The notes under the pieces: generated by a model
Told to the model about the DNA's origin: nothing
Seen by the model: the letters and a program-made list of their open reading frames with translations, nothing else
Databases searched by the model: none
Assembly (NCBI GenBank): GCA_017399185.1
Contig: JAFQEA010000008.1
Span: forward strand, 1-64,000
Source: Clostridia bacterium
GTDB lineage: Bacteria; Bacillota; Clostridia; Christensenellales; Borkfalkiaceae
Length of the DNA: 64,000 nt
Direction: 5' to 3'
Translations under genes and position numbers: made by a program
Part shown: positions 52,659-61,828 of the stretch, one piece after another
How positions within the stretch are numbered: position 1 is the first letter of the stretch
Layout of the letters: every line of letters starts with the position of its first letter

Positions 52659-54674
52659 ATGAAGAAACTTATCGCAAAAATCTTAACCCTTGTGCTTTCG
52701 GCAACTTTTGTTCTTTCAATGTTTGTCGCTTGTGATTGGGTTACGACCAACACTGACAGAGATTATAATCAAGTAGTTGCTTCAGTTAACATTGACAGCG
52801 AAAAATTATACAACGATGAAATCACCAAAAGAGAACTCATCACAAACTATCTGTCTTACGCTTATCAATACGTACAATACGGCTACTACACCCAAAGCCA
52901 GGCTTACGAAATGGTACTTGACAACCTTGTTTCAAACAAGGTTATCGTACAAAAAGCACGTTTGGATTTAGCTGCCAGCAAAAACGTAACCTTAAAGTAT
53001 GAAAAAACCGGTGGTCGTGGTCTTGAAAACGATTACGTTAAGCACCTTAAAGCATTCTTAACAGATTACGAATACGCACAAGCAATTTATCAGGTACGTG
53101 ATTCAGTTAACTCAATGATTGATTCTTTCGTTAAAGAAGAAGAAAAAGACCCTGAAGAAGACGAAACAATCACCATCCGTACAACCCCAACTATCGAAGC
53201 TGACGGCGATATGGATGAAGCTGAATTAAAGGAACACGCTGCTGATAGCGATGAAAAGGCTATCGTTGCCGCACAGCTTGGTGACGCACATAAGGCTGAA
53301 GTTGAAGCAAAGATTTCTCTTTACGATCTTAACGCATACCTTTATGCTAACTACGCTATCGACTTTTCCGGCGAAAGATTAAAAGCTGTTAACCAAATGT
53401 TTGACTTCTTGGAAGAAAACGGCTTCATTTTAGAAGGCGAAAAGAAATCATACCTTGATACGGCTAACCCGGATAAGGTTTTGAATACAACTTACTTCCA
53501 ATCATTAATCGTTTCCAGCTTGGAATCTGCAGTTATCGCCGTTTATGAAGATTCATTAATCGCTCAAATTGAAGGCGAATATCTTTCTAACGACGGTTTA
53601 TGGGAACAATACGTTTACGAATACGAAAGCCAAAAAGCTTTATACAAAAATGACGTTACCGCTTACGAAGCTGCTTTAAACAAAGCATCTGACAAGTCGT
53701 TCGTTCTCTACTGCCCATACGAAGGCTACGGCTACGTTGCAAACCTTTTAATCGGCTTTAGCGAAGCAGAATCTGCACTTTTATCTGAATATTCAGCAAA
53801 GAAAGGCATTACTGACGCTCAAATCAAAGCTTACAGAACAAGCTTATTAAGCTCTGTTAAGGCTTCTGACCAACGTGCAAGCTGGGTTCAATCAAACTAC
53901 GGCGAATACGCTGAAAACGCTTTCACCTTTGGTGAAAAGTATCGCACTTCTTCACTTGAAAACATTTCAAGCTTCATCGGTACTGTTGTTCCAACTACAG
54001 CTGAAGGTACTGAAAAGGAAGACGAAAACGGCGTTAAGAAGACTGTTTGGACCTTTGAAAAGGTTGAAGCAACTGAAATCCCATATAACACCTTCTATTC
54101 AACATACGTTCAACCTGTTTTAGGCGACCACGTTTTATTTGAAGAAGGCAACAACGCAACAATCAAAACCGTTGCTAACTATTCTGAAGAAGTTTTCAAC
54201 AAGTTTGAAGATTTATTATTTGCTTTCAGCACAGACCCAGGTTGTTTAGGCACAGAATACGGCTATCTCTATTCACCATATACAAACACCTACGTTGAAG
54301 AATTTGCTGCAGCATCAAAGGCTGTTATCGCTCAAGGCGAAGGCGCTTACACCGTTGTTGTTACTGACTTTGGTTACCATATCATCCTTTGCACAAAGGT
54401 TGTTTCTAACCCATACGACGTTGAAGCTGCTGACCAAGCTGCTGAAAAAGCAAAATTCGTTGCTGATTTAGCTAACGAAGGTTCACTTGCATTTAACTAC
54501 AGAGAAGTTAAGAAGGATTCAATCGTTTCTGAAAAGATTTCTAAACACATCGAAACAGAAATCAGCCCATTCTTAAAAGACGGCTCTACAGCAGTTACTT
54601 ACTTTGAAAAGACTTATTCTGACCTTATCACAGAAGAAAGTGAAGATGAACACGATCACGATCACAATCACTAA
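52659..54674 (+). CDS. Foldase/peptidyl-prolyl isomerase-like lipoprotein
   Basis: This 671-residue extracytoplasmic protein has its lipid Cys at 25 (MFVAC). A SurA/PrsA-like N-terminal helical region follows (YNDEITKRELITNYL near residue 46), and a parvulin-like end near residues 500-600 (YTVVVTDFGYHIILC). It ends in a His/Asp tail (DEHDHDHNH) able to bind metal. The family call rests on layout and mfd linkage more than on a clean catalytic motif. AGGAGAG precedes the ATG. It likely helps fold secreted lipoproteins such as those at 9611-21672. Strong codon bias suggests abundance. Confidence 0.75.
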   Translation: MKKLIAKILTLVLSATFVLSMFVACDWVTTNTDRDYNQVVASVNIDSEKLYNDEITKRELITNYLSYAYQYVQYGYYTQSQAYEMVLDNLVSNKVIVQKARLDLAASKNVTLKYEKTGGRGLENDYVKHLKAFLTDYEYAQAIYQVRDSVNSMIDSFVKEEEKDPEEDETITIRTTPTIEADGDMDEAELKEHAADSDEKAIVAAQLGDAHKAEVEAKISLYDLNAYLYANYAIDFSGERLKAVNQMFDFLEENGFILEGEKKSYLDTANPDKVLNTTYFQSLIVSSLESAVIAVYEDSLIAQIEGEYLSNDGLWEQYVYEYESQKALYKNDVTAYEAALNKASDKSFVLYCPYEGYGYVANLLIGFSEAESALLSEYSAKKGITDAQIKAYRTSLLSSVKASDQRASWVQSNYGEYAENAFTFGEKYRTSSLENISSFIGTVVPTTAEGTEKEDENGVKKTVWTFEKVEATEIPYNTFYSTYVQPVLGDHVLFEEGNNATIKTVANYSEEVFNKFEDLLFAFSTDPGCLGTEYGYLYSPYTNTYVEEFAAASKAVIAQGEGAYTVVVTDFGYHIILCTKVVSNPYDVEAADQAAEKAKFVADLANEGSLAFNYREVKKDSIVSEKISKHIETEISPFLKDGSTAVTYFEKTYSDLITEESEDEHDHDHNH

Positions 54675-54694
54675 TTTTTAAATTAGTTAATAAA

Positions 54695-54731
54695 AACACC
54701 GCTTTGGCATTTTGCTTAAGCGGTGTTTTTT
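54695..54731 (+). terminator. Terminator after the foldase gene
   Basis: AAACACCGCTT (54695-54705) pairs with AAGCGGTGTTT (54718-54728) and runs into T residues. Confidence 0.85.
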
Positions 54732-54778
54732 TGTTTAGTTTTTTATAACATATTATATAATATGTCGTAAAAGTTTAA

Positions 54779-55108
54779 TTATCTTTTTAGGGCAGTTAAT
54801 TTTTCCTTTACGGATATTATGTTAGTATCGGTTGGGTTTTTGTCAATGGCGTTATTCAAAATTGAATTAAGGCTTTCAAATTCTTCCGCGGTGAAAAACG
54901 CCGCGGGTATTTTAAATTGGGGCGCGATAGAGTATCCGCCGTTCCTGCCGTAGGTTGAAATTATAGGTATCCCCGCAACCGAAAGCGTATCAACGTACCT
55001 GAAAACCGTGCGGCGCGGAAGCTCGAAGCGTGCCATTATGTCCTTTATGGTAACGCGTTTGTTTGACAGAAGCATTAAAAATAATTGCATTAAAATCTGG
55101 TACTTCAT
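54779..55108 (-). CDS. HTH-domain regulator, WYL-family N-terminus only
   Basis: This 109-residue DNA-binding protein has an HTH_11-type winged helix (RVTIKDIMARFELPRRTVFR near residue 18; NGGYSIAP near 56). In the common YafY/DeoR-like regulators a WYL ligand domain follows; here the protein ends after a helical linker. It may be a truncated form or a genuine short regulator. I start it at 55108, since the longer frame lacks a ribosome binding site; CAGGGTGA precedes this ATG. It lies downstream of murG on the same strand. Confidence 0.75.
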   Translation of the reverse strand: MKYQILMQLFLMLLSNKRVTIKDIMARFELPRRTVFRYVDTLSVAGIPIISTYGRNGGYSIAPQFKIPAAFFTAEEFESLNSILNNAIDKNPTDTNIISVKEKLTALKR

Positions 55109-55167
55109 AAAATCACCCTGTAATTTATTATAAAGATAATAGCACGCAATTACTTTTAAGTCAACCG

Positions 55168-56211
55168 TCACGCAAATTTTTTAATATAGTAGGCTATATT
55201 TTTATTTCCGCTTGCAAGATCAAGCTTTTCCATATTATCTAAAAGCTGCTGGCTATTTTTATCAAGCATATCAATTTTAAGCTTAAGCCCGTACCTTGTC
55301 AAGCCTTCTTCATTTAAAACAAGACAAGCGTTTTTGCGGTAAAAATATTCAGCGTTTTCAATCTGGTCCCCGCGTGACGCTTTTTTGGATAAGGGGATAA
55401 AAAGGGTTGGTATTTTGCAGGACAAAAGCTCAAACAGCGCGCCTGCCCCCGCGCGTGAAATTGCCATATCGCACGCGCTGTAGCAAAGCGACATATCGTC
55501 AATATAGCCAATGCGCTTGTATCCTTTTTGGGCGACATCATTTGGTAATATATGCTTATCGCCACATATGTGCAGGATATCATATTTTTGCAATAAATCG
55601 GGCAACAGGTCGGTTATCGCGTTATTTATCGTTAAACTACCGCTGCTTCCGCCGATAACAAGCAGTACTTTTTTATCACCACTAAAACCAAAATGGTCAA
55701 GGGCTTTTTGCTTATTTAAGCTAAAGTGTTTTATTGGCGGACCTGTGTACACGCCGTTTTTAAATGCTTTTGCCGTTTGCTTAAAAGACGTAAGCACGGC
55801 TTCACACCGACCGGATACAATTTTGTTTGCAAGCCCGGGGCTTAAATCAGATTCGTGCGCGATGACGGGGATATCAAGCTTACTTGCGGCAATCACAACG
55901 GGCACGCTTACGTAGCCGCCCTTTGAAAACACAACGCTTGGCTTAATTTTTTCAAGCGCCGCTTTAGCTTCTTTTACGCCCTTTACAAGGCGGGGCAAAA
56001 TTAAAAGATTGTCAAAGCAAAGCTGGCGTTTAAGTTTAGTTGTACATATGGGTATATATTCAAATATATCTTTAACAATGCGCCGTTCAATGCCGTTTTC
56101 AGAGCCAATATAGTAAAATTTATCAAAGCTATCCTTAATAAATGGATAAATTGCAAGGTGGGGGATGCAATGGCCGGCAGTTCCGCCACCCGTTAAAACG
56201 ATAGTACTCAT
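55168..56211 (-). CDS. murG: Lipid II synthase MurG
   Basis: This 347-residue glycosyltransferase transfers GlcNAc to lipid I at the inner membrane face. GGGTAGHCIPHLA (near residue 7), HESDLSPGLANK (near 121), GGSSGS (near 187) and SRAGAGALFELL (near 256) are typical. I chose ATG 56211, since MSTIVLTGGG matches family starts. There is no Shine-Dalgarno and the predicted promoter (56221-56249) leaves at most a few bases of leader, so the mRNA is probably leaderless. It is away from the usual mur cluster. Confidence 0.93.
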   Translation of the reverse strand: MSTIVLTGGGTAGHCIPHLAIYPFIKDSFDKFYYIGSENGIERRIVKDIFEYIPICTTKLKRQLCFDNLLILPRLVKGVKEAKAALEKIKPSVVFSKGGYVSVPVVIAASKLDIPVIAHESDLSPGLANKIVSGRCEAVLTSFKQTAKAFKNGVYTGPPIKHFSLNKQKALDHFGFSGDKKVLLVIGGSSGSLTINNAITDLLPDLLQKYDILHICGDKHILPNDVAQKGYKRIGYIDDMSLCYSACDMAISRAGAGALFELLSCKIPTLFIPLSKKASRGDQIENAEYFYRKNACLVLNEEGLTRYGLKLKIDMLDKNSQQLLDNMEKLDLASGNKNIAYYIKKFA

Positions 56212-56220
56212 ATATACTAT

Positions 56221-56249
56221 ATTATGCAAAAGAAAAAAATTTTTATCAA
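56221..56249 (-). promoter_or_regulatory. murG promoter with almost no leader
   Basis: Minus-strand TTGATA (56249-56244), 17 bp spacer, CATAAT (56226-56221). Only nine bases separate the -10 box from the murG ATG. Confidence 0.6.
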
Positions 56250-56254
56250 AACCC

Positions 56255-56283
56255 TTGAAAATCTCTCGGTTTTGGTGTAATAT
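56255..56283 (+). promoter_or_regulatory. Glycerol kinase promoter with no leader
   Basis: TTGAAA (56255-56260), 17 bp spacer, TAATAT (56278-56283). The ATG at 56290 is where transcription should begin. Confidence 0.6.
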
Positions 56284-56289
56284 ATATTT

Positions 56290-57729
56290 ATGAACAAGGT
56301 TATTGGTATTGATATTGGTACAACTTCAGTGCGCTCTGCCCTATACAATGCGGACACGGGCGAATTCTCAATCGTTAAGCAAAAAACCGTTGAGCAGTAT
56401 TACCCGCAGATTGGCTGGGTTGAAGAAGACGCTGACGAGATTTATTTATCCACAATCCTTTGCTTGAACGATGCATTAGACAGTGCTCTTTTGGACGTTA
56501 AAGGTATTGGCATAACCAACATGCGTGAAACCGTTGTTGCGTGGGATAAAATTACCCATAAACCCCTGTATAACGCGATTATCTGGCAATGCCGCCGTAC
56601 AAAAGAGTATTGTGAAGCTATGTCGGAAGCCGATAAAAAGCTTATAAAAGACAAAACGGGGCTTGTGGTTGACGCTTACTTTTCGGCAAGTAAAATAAAG
56701 TGGCTTATAGACAACGTGCCACAGGTGCAAAGGGCGTTTTCACAAGACAGACTTATGGTTGGCACGGTTGAAAGCTACATAGTGTACCGCTTGACGGGCG
56801 GGCAAAGCTTTGTCACTGACGTCACGAACGCTTCACGAACAATGCTGTTTAATATTGCCACGCTTGACTATGACGATGAGCTTTTACAGCTTTTTGGTAT
56901 TCCGCGCAAAATTTTACCTGAAATCGTTGATAACGACAAGGTTGTCGGTGAATACCGCTACGAAGGCAAATCTTTCCCAATCTGCGGTCTTATCGGCGAC
57001 CAGCAATCCGCTCTTTACGGGCAGGACTGCTTAACCCCGGGCTCTGCAAAAATCACTTACGGCACGGGTATGTTCCTGCTGTTTAATACGGGTGACAAGA
57101 TACCAAGCTCTGAAAGCGGAATTTTATCAACGGTTGCTTACAAGGTTGACGGCAAGGCGTGCTATGCGCTTGAAGGCTCTGTCTTTAACGCGGGTACGGC
57201 GATACAGTGGCTCCGTGATAAGCTTGGCCTTATCACCGAAGCAAGCGAAAGCGAAGTTTTAGCTTATTCGGTCCAAGGCACGCAAGGGGTGTGCTTTGTC
57301 CCTGCGTTCACAGGCCTTGGCGCGCCTTATTGGAAGCCCGATGCAACAGGGCTTATTACCGGTATCACGCGTGATACGGGGCGTGCGCATATTATCAGGG
57401 CTGCGCTCGAATCAATGGCGTTTTCAGCACGTCAGCTGTTTGCGCTTATGCAGGAAGACAGCGGCGTTAAGTTAAGCTTTATCCGTGCTGACGGCGGTGC
57501 GGCGGTCAATAAATTTTTAATGGGCTTCCAGGCCGATGAGCTTGGGGTTGAAGTTAGAGTTCCACTAAATCCTGAATCAACCGTGCTTGGTGCAATCAAG
57601 CTTTGCTTAAAGGGCTTGGGCATTGAAAACAAGGTCGTGGACGACGGGATTGCAGTTTACAAGCCGCAAAAGGCGCACGATGAAGAATATAAAAATTGGC
57701 TAAAGGCCGTTGAAAGGTGTGTTTTATGA
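56290..57729 (+). CDS. glpK: Glycerol kinase-like FGGY kinase
   Basis: This 479-residue sugar kinase-fold enzyme has GIDIGTTSVRSALY at the start, and GITNMRETVVAWD with IWQCRRT near residues 77-100, matching the GlpK signatures (GITNQRET, WQDRRT) with small changes. GLGAPYWKPDATG (near 343) and DGGAAVNKFLMGFQAD (near 398) complete the fold. It would phosphorylate glycerol. It is coupled to the downstream lipase by a four-base overlap, which points to use of glycerol released from acylglycerols. The transcript is predicted leaderless. Confidence 0.88.
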   Translation: MNKVIGIDIGTTSVRSALYNADTGEFSIVKQKTVEQYYPQIGWVEEDADEIYLSTILCLNDALDSALLDVKGIGITNMRETVVAWDKITHKPLYNAIIWQCRRTKEYCEAMSEADKKLIKDKTGLVVDAYFSASKIKWLIDNVPQVQRAFSQDRLMVGTVESYIVYRLTGGQSFVTDVTNASRTMLFNIATLDYDDELLQLFGIPRKILPEIVDNDKVVGEYRYEGKSFPICGLIGDQQSALYGQDCLTPGSAKITYGTGMFLLFNTGDKIPSSESGILSTVAYKVDGKACYALEGSVFNAGTAIQWLRDKLGLITEASESEVLAYSVQGTQGVCFVPAFTGLGAPYWKPDATGLITGITRDTGRAHIIRAALESMAFSARQLFALMQEDSGVKLSFIRADGGAAVNKFLMGFQADELGVEVRVPLNPESTVLGAIKLCLKGLGIENKVVDDGIAVYKPQKAHDEEYKNWLKAVERCVL

Positions 57730-58625
57730 CAAGGTATGAATTAACAAGCTTTGATAGTAAGAAGATTTCCGTTGTTGAATGGGGTGTTGAAAACCCTGTC
57801 GGCATCATTTTGATTTCGCACGGTATGTGTGAGCACGCTTTGCGTTACGACCGCTTTGCAAAAGCAATGAATATGGCTGGCTATCTGGTTGTGGCGGACG
57901 ATCATCGCGCGCACGGTAAAACCGACCCTGAAATCCCGGGCTATAGCGACGGCGATATCTTTAACGATACCTTAAAGGATATGGCAATGATACTTAAAAA
58001 GTATGGTGAAGACTATCCTAACCTTAAAAAGATTTTGTTCGGGCACAGCTACGGCTCATTTTTATCACAGCGCTTTATCGAAGAATACCACACCTATATT
58101 GACGGGGCTATTTTGGGCGGAAGCGCAAATATGAAGGGGATTTTACCCGTTGCAGGTGGCGTGGTTGCAAGCATTGGCGGATTTTTTAAGGGTAAAAATA
58201 AGCCGGCTAAATTTATTAACCACATTACGTTTGATAACTATAACAAGCAGCTTGGCGGTAAAAGCTTTATATCTTCTATAGAAGAAGAGTGCCAACGCTA
58301 TAATGAAGACCCTGACTGCGGCTATATCTGCTCCAACGCGTTTTATAAATATTTCTTTAACGGCTTAAAACAAATCTATAAAGCAAAAAATATTGAAAAG
58401 CTTAATAGGGACTTGCCAATGCTGATAATAAGCGGTGCAAAAGACCCTGTTGGTGAATTTTCAAAATCAACCACAAAGCTTTATGAAATGTATAAGGCTT
58501 GCGGCGTAAAGGACGTAACCTTAAAGCTTTATGACGGCGTTTATCACGAATACTTAAACGACACGTCAAAAGAAGAAGCCACAAACGATATTTTAACCTT
58601 TGCAAATAAGATTATAAGCGCATAA
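57726..58625 (+). CDS. Serine lipase/hydrolase, monoacylglycerol-lipase type
   Basis: This 299-residue alpha/beta hydrolase has ISHGMCEHALRY (near residue 25), a DDHRAHGKTD segment (near 58), nucleophile elbow FGHSYGS (Ser near 107), Asp in SGAKDPVG (near 242) and His in YHEYLND (near 276). It resembles lysophospholipases and monoacylglycerol lipases. ATG 57726 overlaps the glpK stop; GAAAGGTG is the ribosome binding site, and a GTG at 57717 is less likely. With the kinase it forms a small lipid-glycerol module. Confidence 0.88.
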   Translation: MTRYELTSFDSKKISVVEWGVENPVGIILISHGMCEHALRYDRFAKAMNMAGYLVVADDHRAHGKTDPEIPGYSDGDIFNDTLKDMAMILKKYGEDYPNLKKILFGHSYGSFLSQRFIEEYHTYIDGAILGGSANMKGILPVAGGVVASIGGFFKGKNKPAKFINHITFDNYNKQLGGKSFISSIEEECQRYNEDPDCGYICSNAFYKYFFNGLKQIYKAKNIEKLNRDLPMLIISGAKDPVGEFSKSTTKLYEMYKACGVKDVTLKLYDGVYHEYLNDTSKEEATNDILTFANKIISA

Positions 58626-58639
58626 AAGCATAAACAAAA

Positions 58640-58678
58640 AAAGCCTTGCCGAATCCGTTCAGCAAGGCTTTAATTTTT
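58640..58678 (+). terminator. Terminator after the lipase gene
   Basis: AAGCCTTGC (58641-58649) pairs with GCAAGGCTT (58662-58670), then TAATTTTTG. Confidence 0.75.
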
Positions 58679-58690
58679 GTCGTAAATTGT

Positions 58691-58723
58691 AAAAAGTCTT
58701 TGTATAGGTCGATTATCGCATAG
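58691..58723 (+). repeat. Dispersed motif copy
   Basis: AAAAAGTCTTTGTATAGGTC then GATTATCGCATAG, just after the terminator. Confidence 0.65.
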
Positions 58724-58851
58724 TTTTTACTAAAAAACAAACAATAATCATATGCGCAAATATGAATATATTGAAAGGCATATAAAAACGCTTAACCCTA
58801 AAAAATGTGCTTATAAAACAAAGCGGATTGTAAAAAGCGTAATAGATAGCT

Positions 58852-59709
58852 TTAATAATCCCAGTCAGGGATAAATTCTTCGCCCGAAGACGTAAAGTCC
58901 TGCAGAAAAAGATTTTCAAAGCCCAAAGATAAGGCCTTGTCAACAACCTTTTGGTATTCACGGCGGGTTATTTTGCGGTTTAGCTCTTTTAAATTTTCAA
59001 TACTGCCAAACGGGGTGTACTGCGACATAATCGACAAATAATTGTCACCAATGATTGGGCGTAAAAATTCTAAAATCTTAATGCTGTCGTCTGTGTTTTC
59101 GGGTAAAACCAAATGTCTTACGATAACCCCGCGCTTTAAAAGTCCGTTTTCCATAACGGGCTTTTTTGCGTTAAGCATAAAGCTTATTGCGTCTTTAGCG
59201 CGCTCAAAATAGTTTTCTTTTTTAGTGTATCTACGCGCCCTTGACGGCGTATAGTACTTAAGGTCGGGCAGATAAATGTCCACGTATGGGTCGATTATCG
59301 ACAAATTTTGCAAGGTTTCATACCCGTGCGTGTTCCAAACGATGGGGATATTCGGTCTGTATTTATCAAGCGCTTTAACAATTTGCAGGCTATAATGGGT
59401 TGGGTTAACAAGGTTAATGTTGTTTGCACCCATTTCTTCAAGCTCCTTAAAAATTGTTATAAGTCCGTCAATGCTGAATTCCTTTCCGCGCGCTTTGTGT
59501 GAAAGCTCATAATTTTGACAGAACGCACAATTTAGTGAGCAGCCCGAAAAGAAAACCGCGCCCGAGCCATTTTCGCCCGAAATCACAGGTTCTTCGTAAA
59601 AATGCAAAGCGTATTTTGCAAGCTTTATTTGATTTGTAACCCCACAACCGCCAGCTTTAGCGTCGCGATCAACCTTGCAGTTATTGGGGCAAACGGTGCA
59701 AACGCTCAT
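58852..59709 (-). CDS. Radical SAM protein related to pyruvate formate-lyase activase (COG1313 type)
   Basis: This 285-residue radical SAM protein binds its 4Fe-4S cluster through CSLNCAFCQN (near residue 56). An additional N-terminal Cys set (CTVCPNNC ... GGCGV) lies in residues 4-22. NLVNPTHY near 100 and DIYLPDLKYY near 139 are typical of the COG1313 branch. The substrate is unknown. It is transcribed divergently from metK, the SAM synthetase, so the two share a 160 bp control region. The DNA near 59284 (GGGTCGATTATCGAC) partly matches the dispersed motif. Confidence 0.85.
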   Translation of the reverse strand: MSVCTVCPNNCKVDRDAKAGGCGVTNQIKLAKYALHFYEEPVISGENGSGAVFFSGCSLNCAFCQNYELSHKARGKEFSIDGLITIFKELEEMGANNINLVNPTHYSLQIVKALDKYRPNIPIVWNTHGYETLQNLSIIDPYVDIYLPDLKYYTPSRARRYTKKENYFERAKDAISFMLNAKKPVMENGLLKRGVIVRHLVLPENTDDSIKILEFLRPIIGDNYLSIMSQYTPFGSIENLKELNRKITRREYQKVVDKALSLGFENLFLQDFTSSGEEFIPDWDY

Positions 59710-59770
59710 ATTCCACCCAAACTATTTTTTTAAATTTTACCACTTATTATCACGTTTGACAACTAAACAA

Positions 59771-59799
59771 TTGACAATTTTTGCTTTTAGCCTTACAAT
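59771..59799 (+). promoter_or_regulatory. metK promoter
   Basis: TTGACA (59771-59776), 17 bp spacer, TACAAT (59794-59799). A second TTGACA begins at 59758. An inverted repeat TTATATGT-AC-ACATATAA (59815-59832) lies just downstream and could bind a repressor. Confidence 0.7.
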
Positions 59800-59871
59800 T
59801 ATATGGTTAATAATTTATATGTACACATATAAACCTATTTCTTCAAACTATAAATTTCTTAAAGGTGTATT

Positions 59872-61038
59872 ATGAGAAGATACTTTACAAGCGAAAGCGT
59901 AACTGAAGGCCACCCAGATAAGGTGTGCGATTTAATTTCCGACGCCGTTTTGGACGCTATTTTAGAGCTTGACCCGGACGCGCGCGTTGCTTGCGAATGT
60001 ACCGCTTCAACGGGCATGGTTCTTGTAATGGGTGAAATCACAACCGATTGCTACGTTGATATACAAAAAATCGCAAGGGATACCATTTACGACATTGGTT
60101 ACACCCGTGCAAAATACGGCTTTGACGCTGATAACTGCGCAATCATTACAAGCATAAAAGAGCAAAGCCGCGACATCGCTTTGGGCGTTGACAATTCAAA
60201 GGAATATAAAGAAGGCGGCGAAAGCTACGACCTTATCGGTGCAGGCGACCAGGGTATGATGTTTGGTTACGCTATTGACGAAACCAAGGAATATATGCCA
60301 CTTGCGCTTATGCTTGCACACAGCCTTTGCAGACGCTTGGCAGAAGTCAGAAAGTCAGGTCTTTTACCATACCTTCGCCCGGACGGCAAAAGCCAGGTTA
60401 CCATCGCTTATGAAGACGATAAAATCGTCGGCGTTGACACGGTTGTTGTTTCTTCACAACACTCTGAAGATATCACCACCGAAAAGTTAAGGGAAGATAT
60501 CTTGGAACACGTTATCAAACACGTAATCCCTGCACATCTTTTATCGGAAGAAACAAAATATTACATCAACCCAACCGGCAGGTTTGAAATCGGCGGTCCA
60601 AAGGGTGATTGCGGCTTGACTGGCAGAAAGATTATCGTTGATACTTACGGCGGATATTGTCCACACGGTGGCGGTGCGTTCTCCGGTAAGGACCCAACAA
60701 AGGTTGACCGCAGTGCCGCATATATGGCGCGTTACGCTGCTAAAAACGTTGTTGCCGCAGGCCTTGCAAAAGAATGCCGCGTTGCACTTTGCTATGCTAT
60801 CGGCGTTGCTAAACCGCTTGCCGTTGCTGTTGACACGTTTGGTACTGGTAAGCTTGACGATGAAGCGCTTTGCAAAATCGTTGAAAAGGAATTTGACTTC
60901 CGCCCACTTGCTATTATCGAAAAGTTAGACTTAAGAAAACCTGTCTTTAAACAAACCGCGGCTTACGGCCACTTCGGTAGGGAAGAATTTTCTTGGGAAA
61001 AATTAGACAAGGTTGAAGACCTTAAAAAATATTTGTAA
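59872..61038 (+). CDS. metK: S-adenosylmethionine synthetase
   Basis: This 388-residue enzyme (EC 2.5.1.6) makes SAM from methionine and [19 protein letters not shown] (near residue 4), [12 protein letters not shown] (near 123), and the [16 protein letters not shown] segment (near 264) are textbook. AAAGGTG precedes the ATG. No S-box riboswitch is recognisable in the short leader. It is followed by the terminator at 61053. Confidence 0.97.
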   Translation: MRRYFTSESVTEGHPDKVCDLISDAVLDAILELDPDARVACECTASTGMVLVMGEITTDCYVDIQKIARDTIYDIGYTRAKYGFDADNCAIITSIKEQSRDIALGVDNSKEYKEGGESYDLIGAGDQGMMFGYAIDETKEYMPLALMLAHSLCRRLAEVRKSGLLPYLRPDGKSQVTIAYEDDKIVGVDTVVVSSQHSEDITTEKLREDILEHVIKHVIPAHLLSEETKYYINPTGRFEIGGPKGDCGLTGRKIIVDTYGGYCPHGGGAFSGKDPTKVDRSAAYMARYAAKNVVAAGLAKECRVALCYAIGVAKPLAVAVDTFGTGKLDDEALCKIVEKEFDFRPLAIIEKLDLRKPVFKQTAAYGHFGREEFSWEKLDKVEDLKKYL

Positions 61039-61052
61039 TAACTAAAAAATAT

Positions 61053-61086
61053 AAAAGGGTGACCCGGATAGGTCACTCTTTTTTGT
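61053..61086 (+). terminator. metK terminator
   Basis: AAAAGGGTGACC (61053-61064) pairs with GGTCACTCTTTT (61071-61082) with one G-T pair and continues into T. Confidence 0.85.
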
Positions 61087-61108
61087 TTTTATTAAAAGTA
61101 TAAAATTG

Positions 61109-61139
61109 GCGGTTAATCGACTTATAGCCCCACTTTTTC
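61109..61139 (-). repeat. Dispersed motif copy
   Basis: GGTTAATCGACTTATAGCCC then CACTTTTTC, downstream of the metK terminator. Confidence 0.7.
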
Positions 61140-61233
61140 AATAAATATATCTTGCATATTTGCTCTTTTAATATGTCTTAATGCCTAATTTTATTTACTA
61201 ATCGCGGTATGTATTGTAAGTTTGTGCTTATAT

Positions 61234-61809
61234 TTAGCCGAGCTTAATAACAACCTCTTGCGGGTTAATTAGTGTAAATTCGCTAATAACTAATTGCAGA
61301 TCTTTTAACTCTACTGTTTCACCCACATCAAATATTAACATGAAGTCGCAAGACAAGGTAGCTGCAACGGTAACGGAATACCATAGTATATCATCATAAT
61401 CGTATAATATTGCATCGAGATCTTGTATAATTTTTGTTGACCCTTTATACTTTAACCAAACTTCAGAATAGCTACTAATAAATGTATCGCAGCTTTGATT
61501 ATCAACAGTTAAAAGTACAAACAAATATTTACCGCTTGGCTTGGGGGCTCCAGCATTTGCCGCTTCTTGTCTGCTCATAAAAACGGCGCCTATTACCTTG
61601 AAAGTTAGTCCAGGTGCCCAAGAATCGGCGACTTCATTCATATTGTAAACTTTTGTATTTGATGAGTTAGATGCTGAACTATTTGTGATATTTGAAGAAT
61701 CGGTTGTACTTTGGGTATTATTCTGACCTTCAGTTGATATTTTGTCTTTGCAAGCTGTCATTGTAAATAAGAATAAAACAGATAAAAGTATTGCAATAAT
61801 TTTTTTCAT
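61234..61809 (-). CDS. Small lipoprotein, DUF4352-like
   Basis: This 191-residue lipoprotein has its lipid Cys at 20 (TMTAC). A Ser/Asn/Thr-rich linker runs to about residue 52. A beta-sandwich-like domain follows with KYLFVLLTVDNQSCD near 92, which resembles DUF4352 (immunoprotective, Ig-like). Function unknown. CGGAGG precedes the ATG. Its leader (61829-61978) is unusually structured, with a promoter, a nested hairpin and terminator/antiterminator options. Confidence 0.75.
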   Translation of the reverse strand: MKKIIAILLSVLFLFTMTACKDKISTEGQNNTQSTTDSSNITNSSASNSSNTKVYNMNEVADSWAPGLTFKVIGAVFMSRQEAANAGAPKPSGKYLFVLLTVDNQSCDTFISSYSEVWLKYKGSTKIIQDLDAILYDYDDILWYSVTVAATLSCDFMLIFDVGETVELKDLQLVISEFTLINPQEVVIKLG

Positions 61810-61828
61810 AAATACCTCCGTAAAAATT

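Noticed and set aside
54779..55108. Pseudogene of a WYL regulator
   Set aside because: The frame has an intact start, ribosome binding site and stop, and no WYL remnant is seen downstream, so a natural short regulator is as likely.
59710..59871. SAM riboswitch before metK
   Set aside because: The leader after the promoter is only about 70 nt and lacks the S-box core and a terminator.
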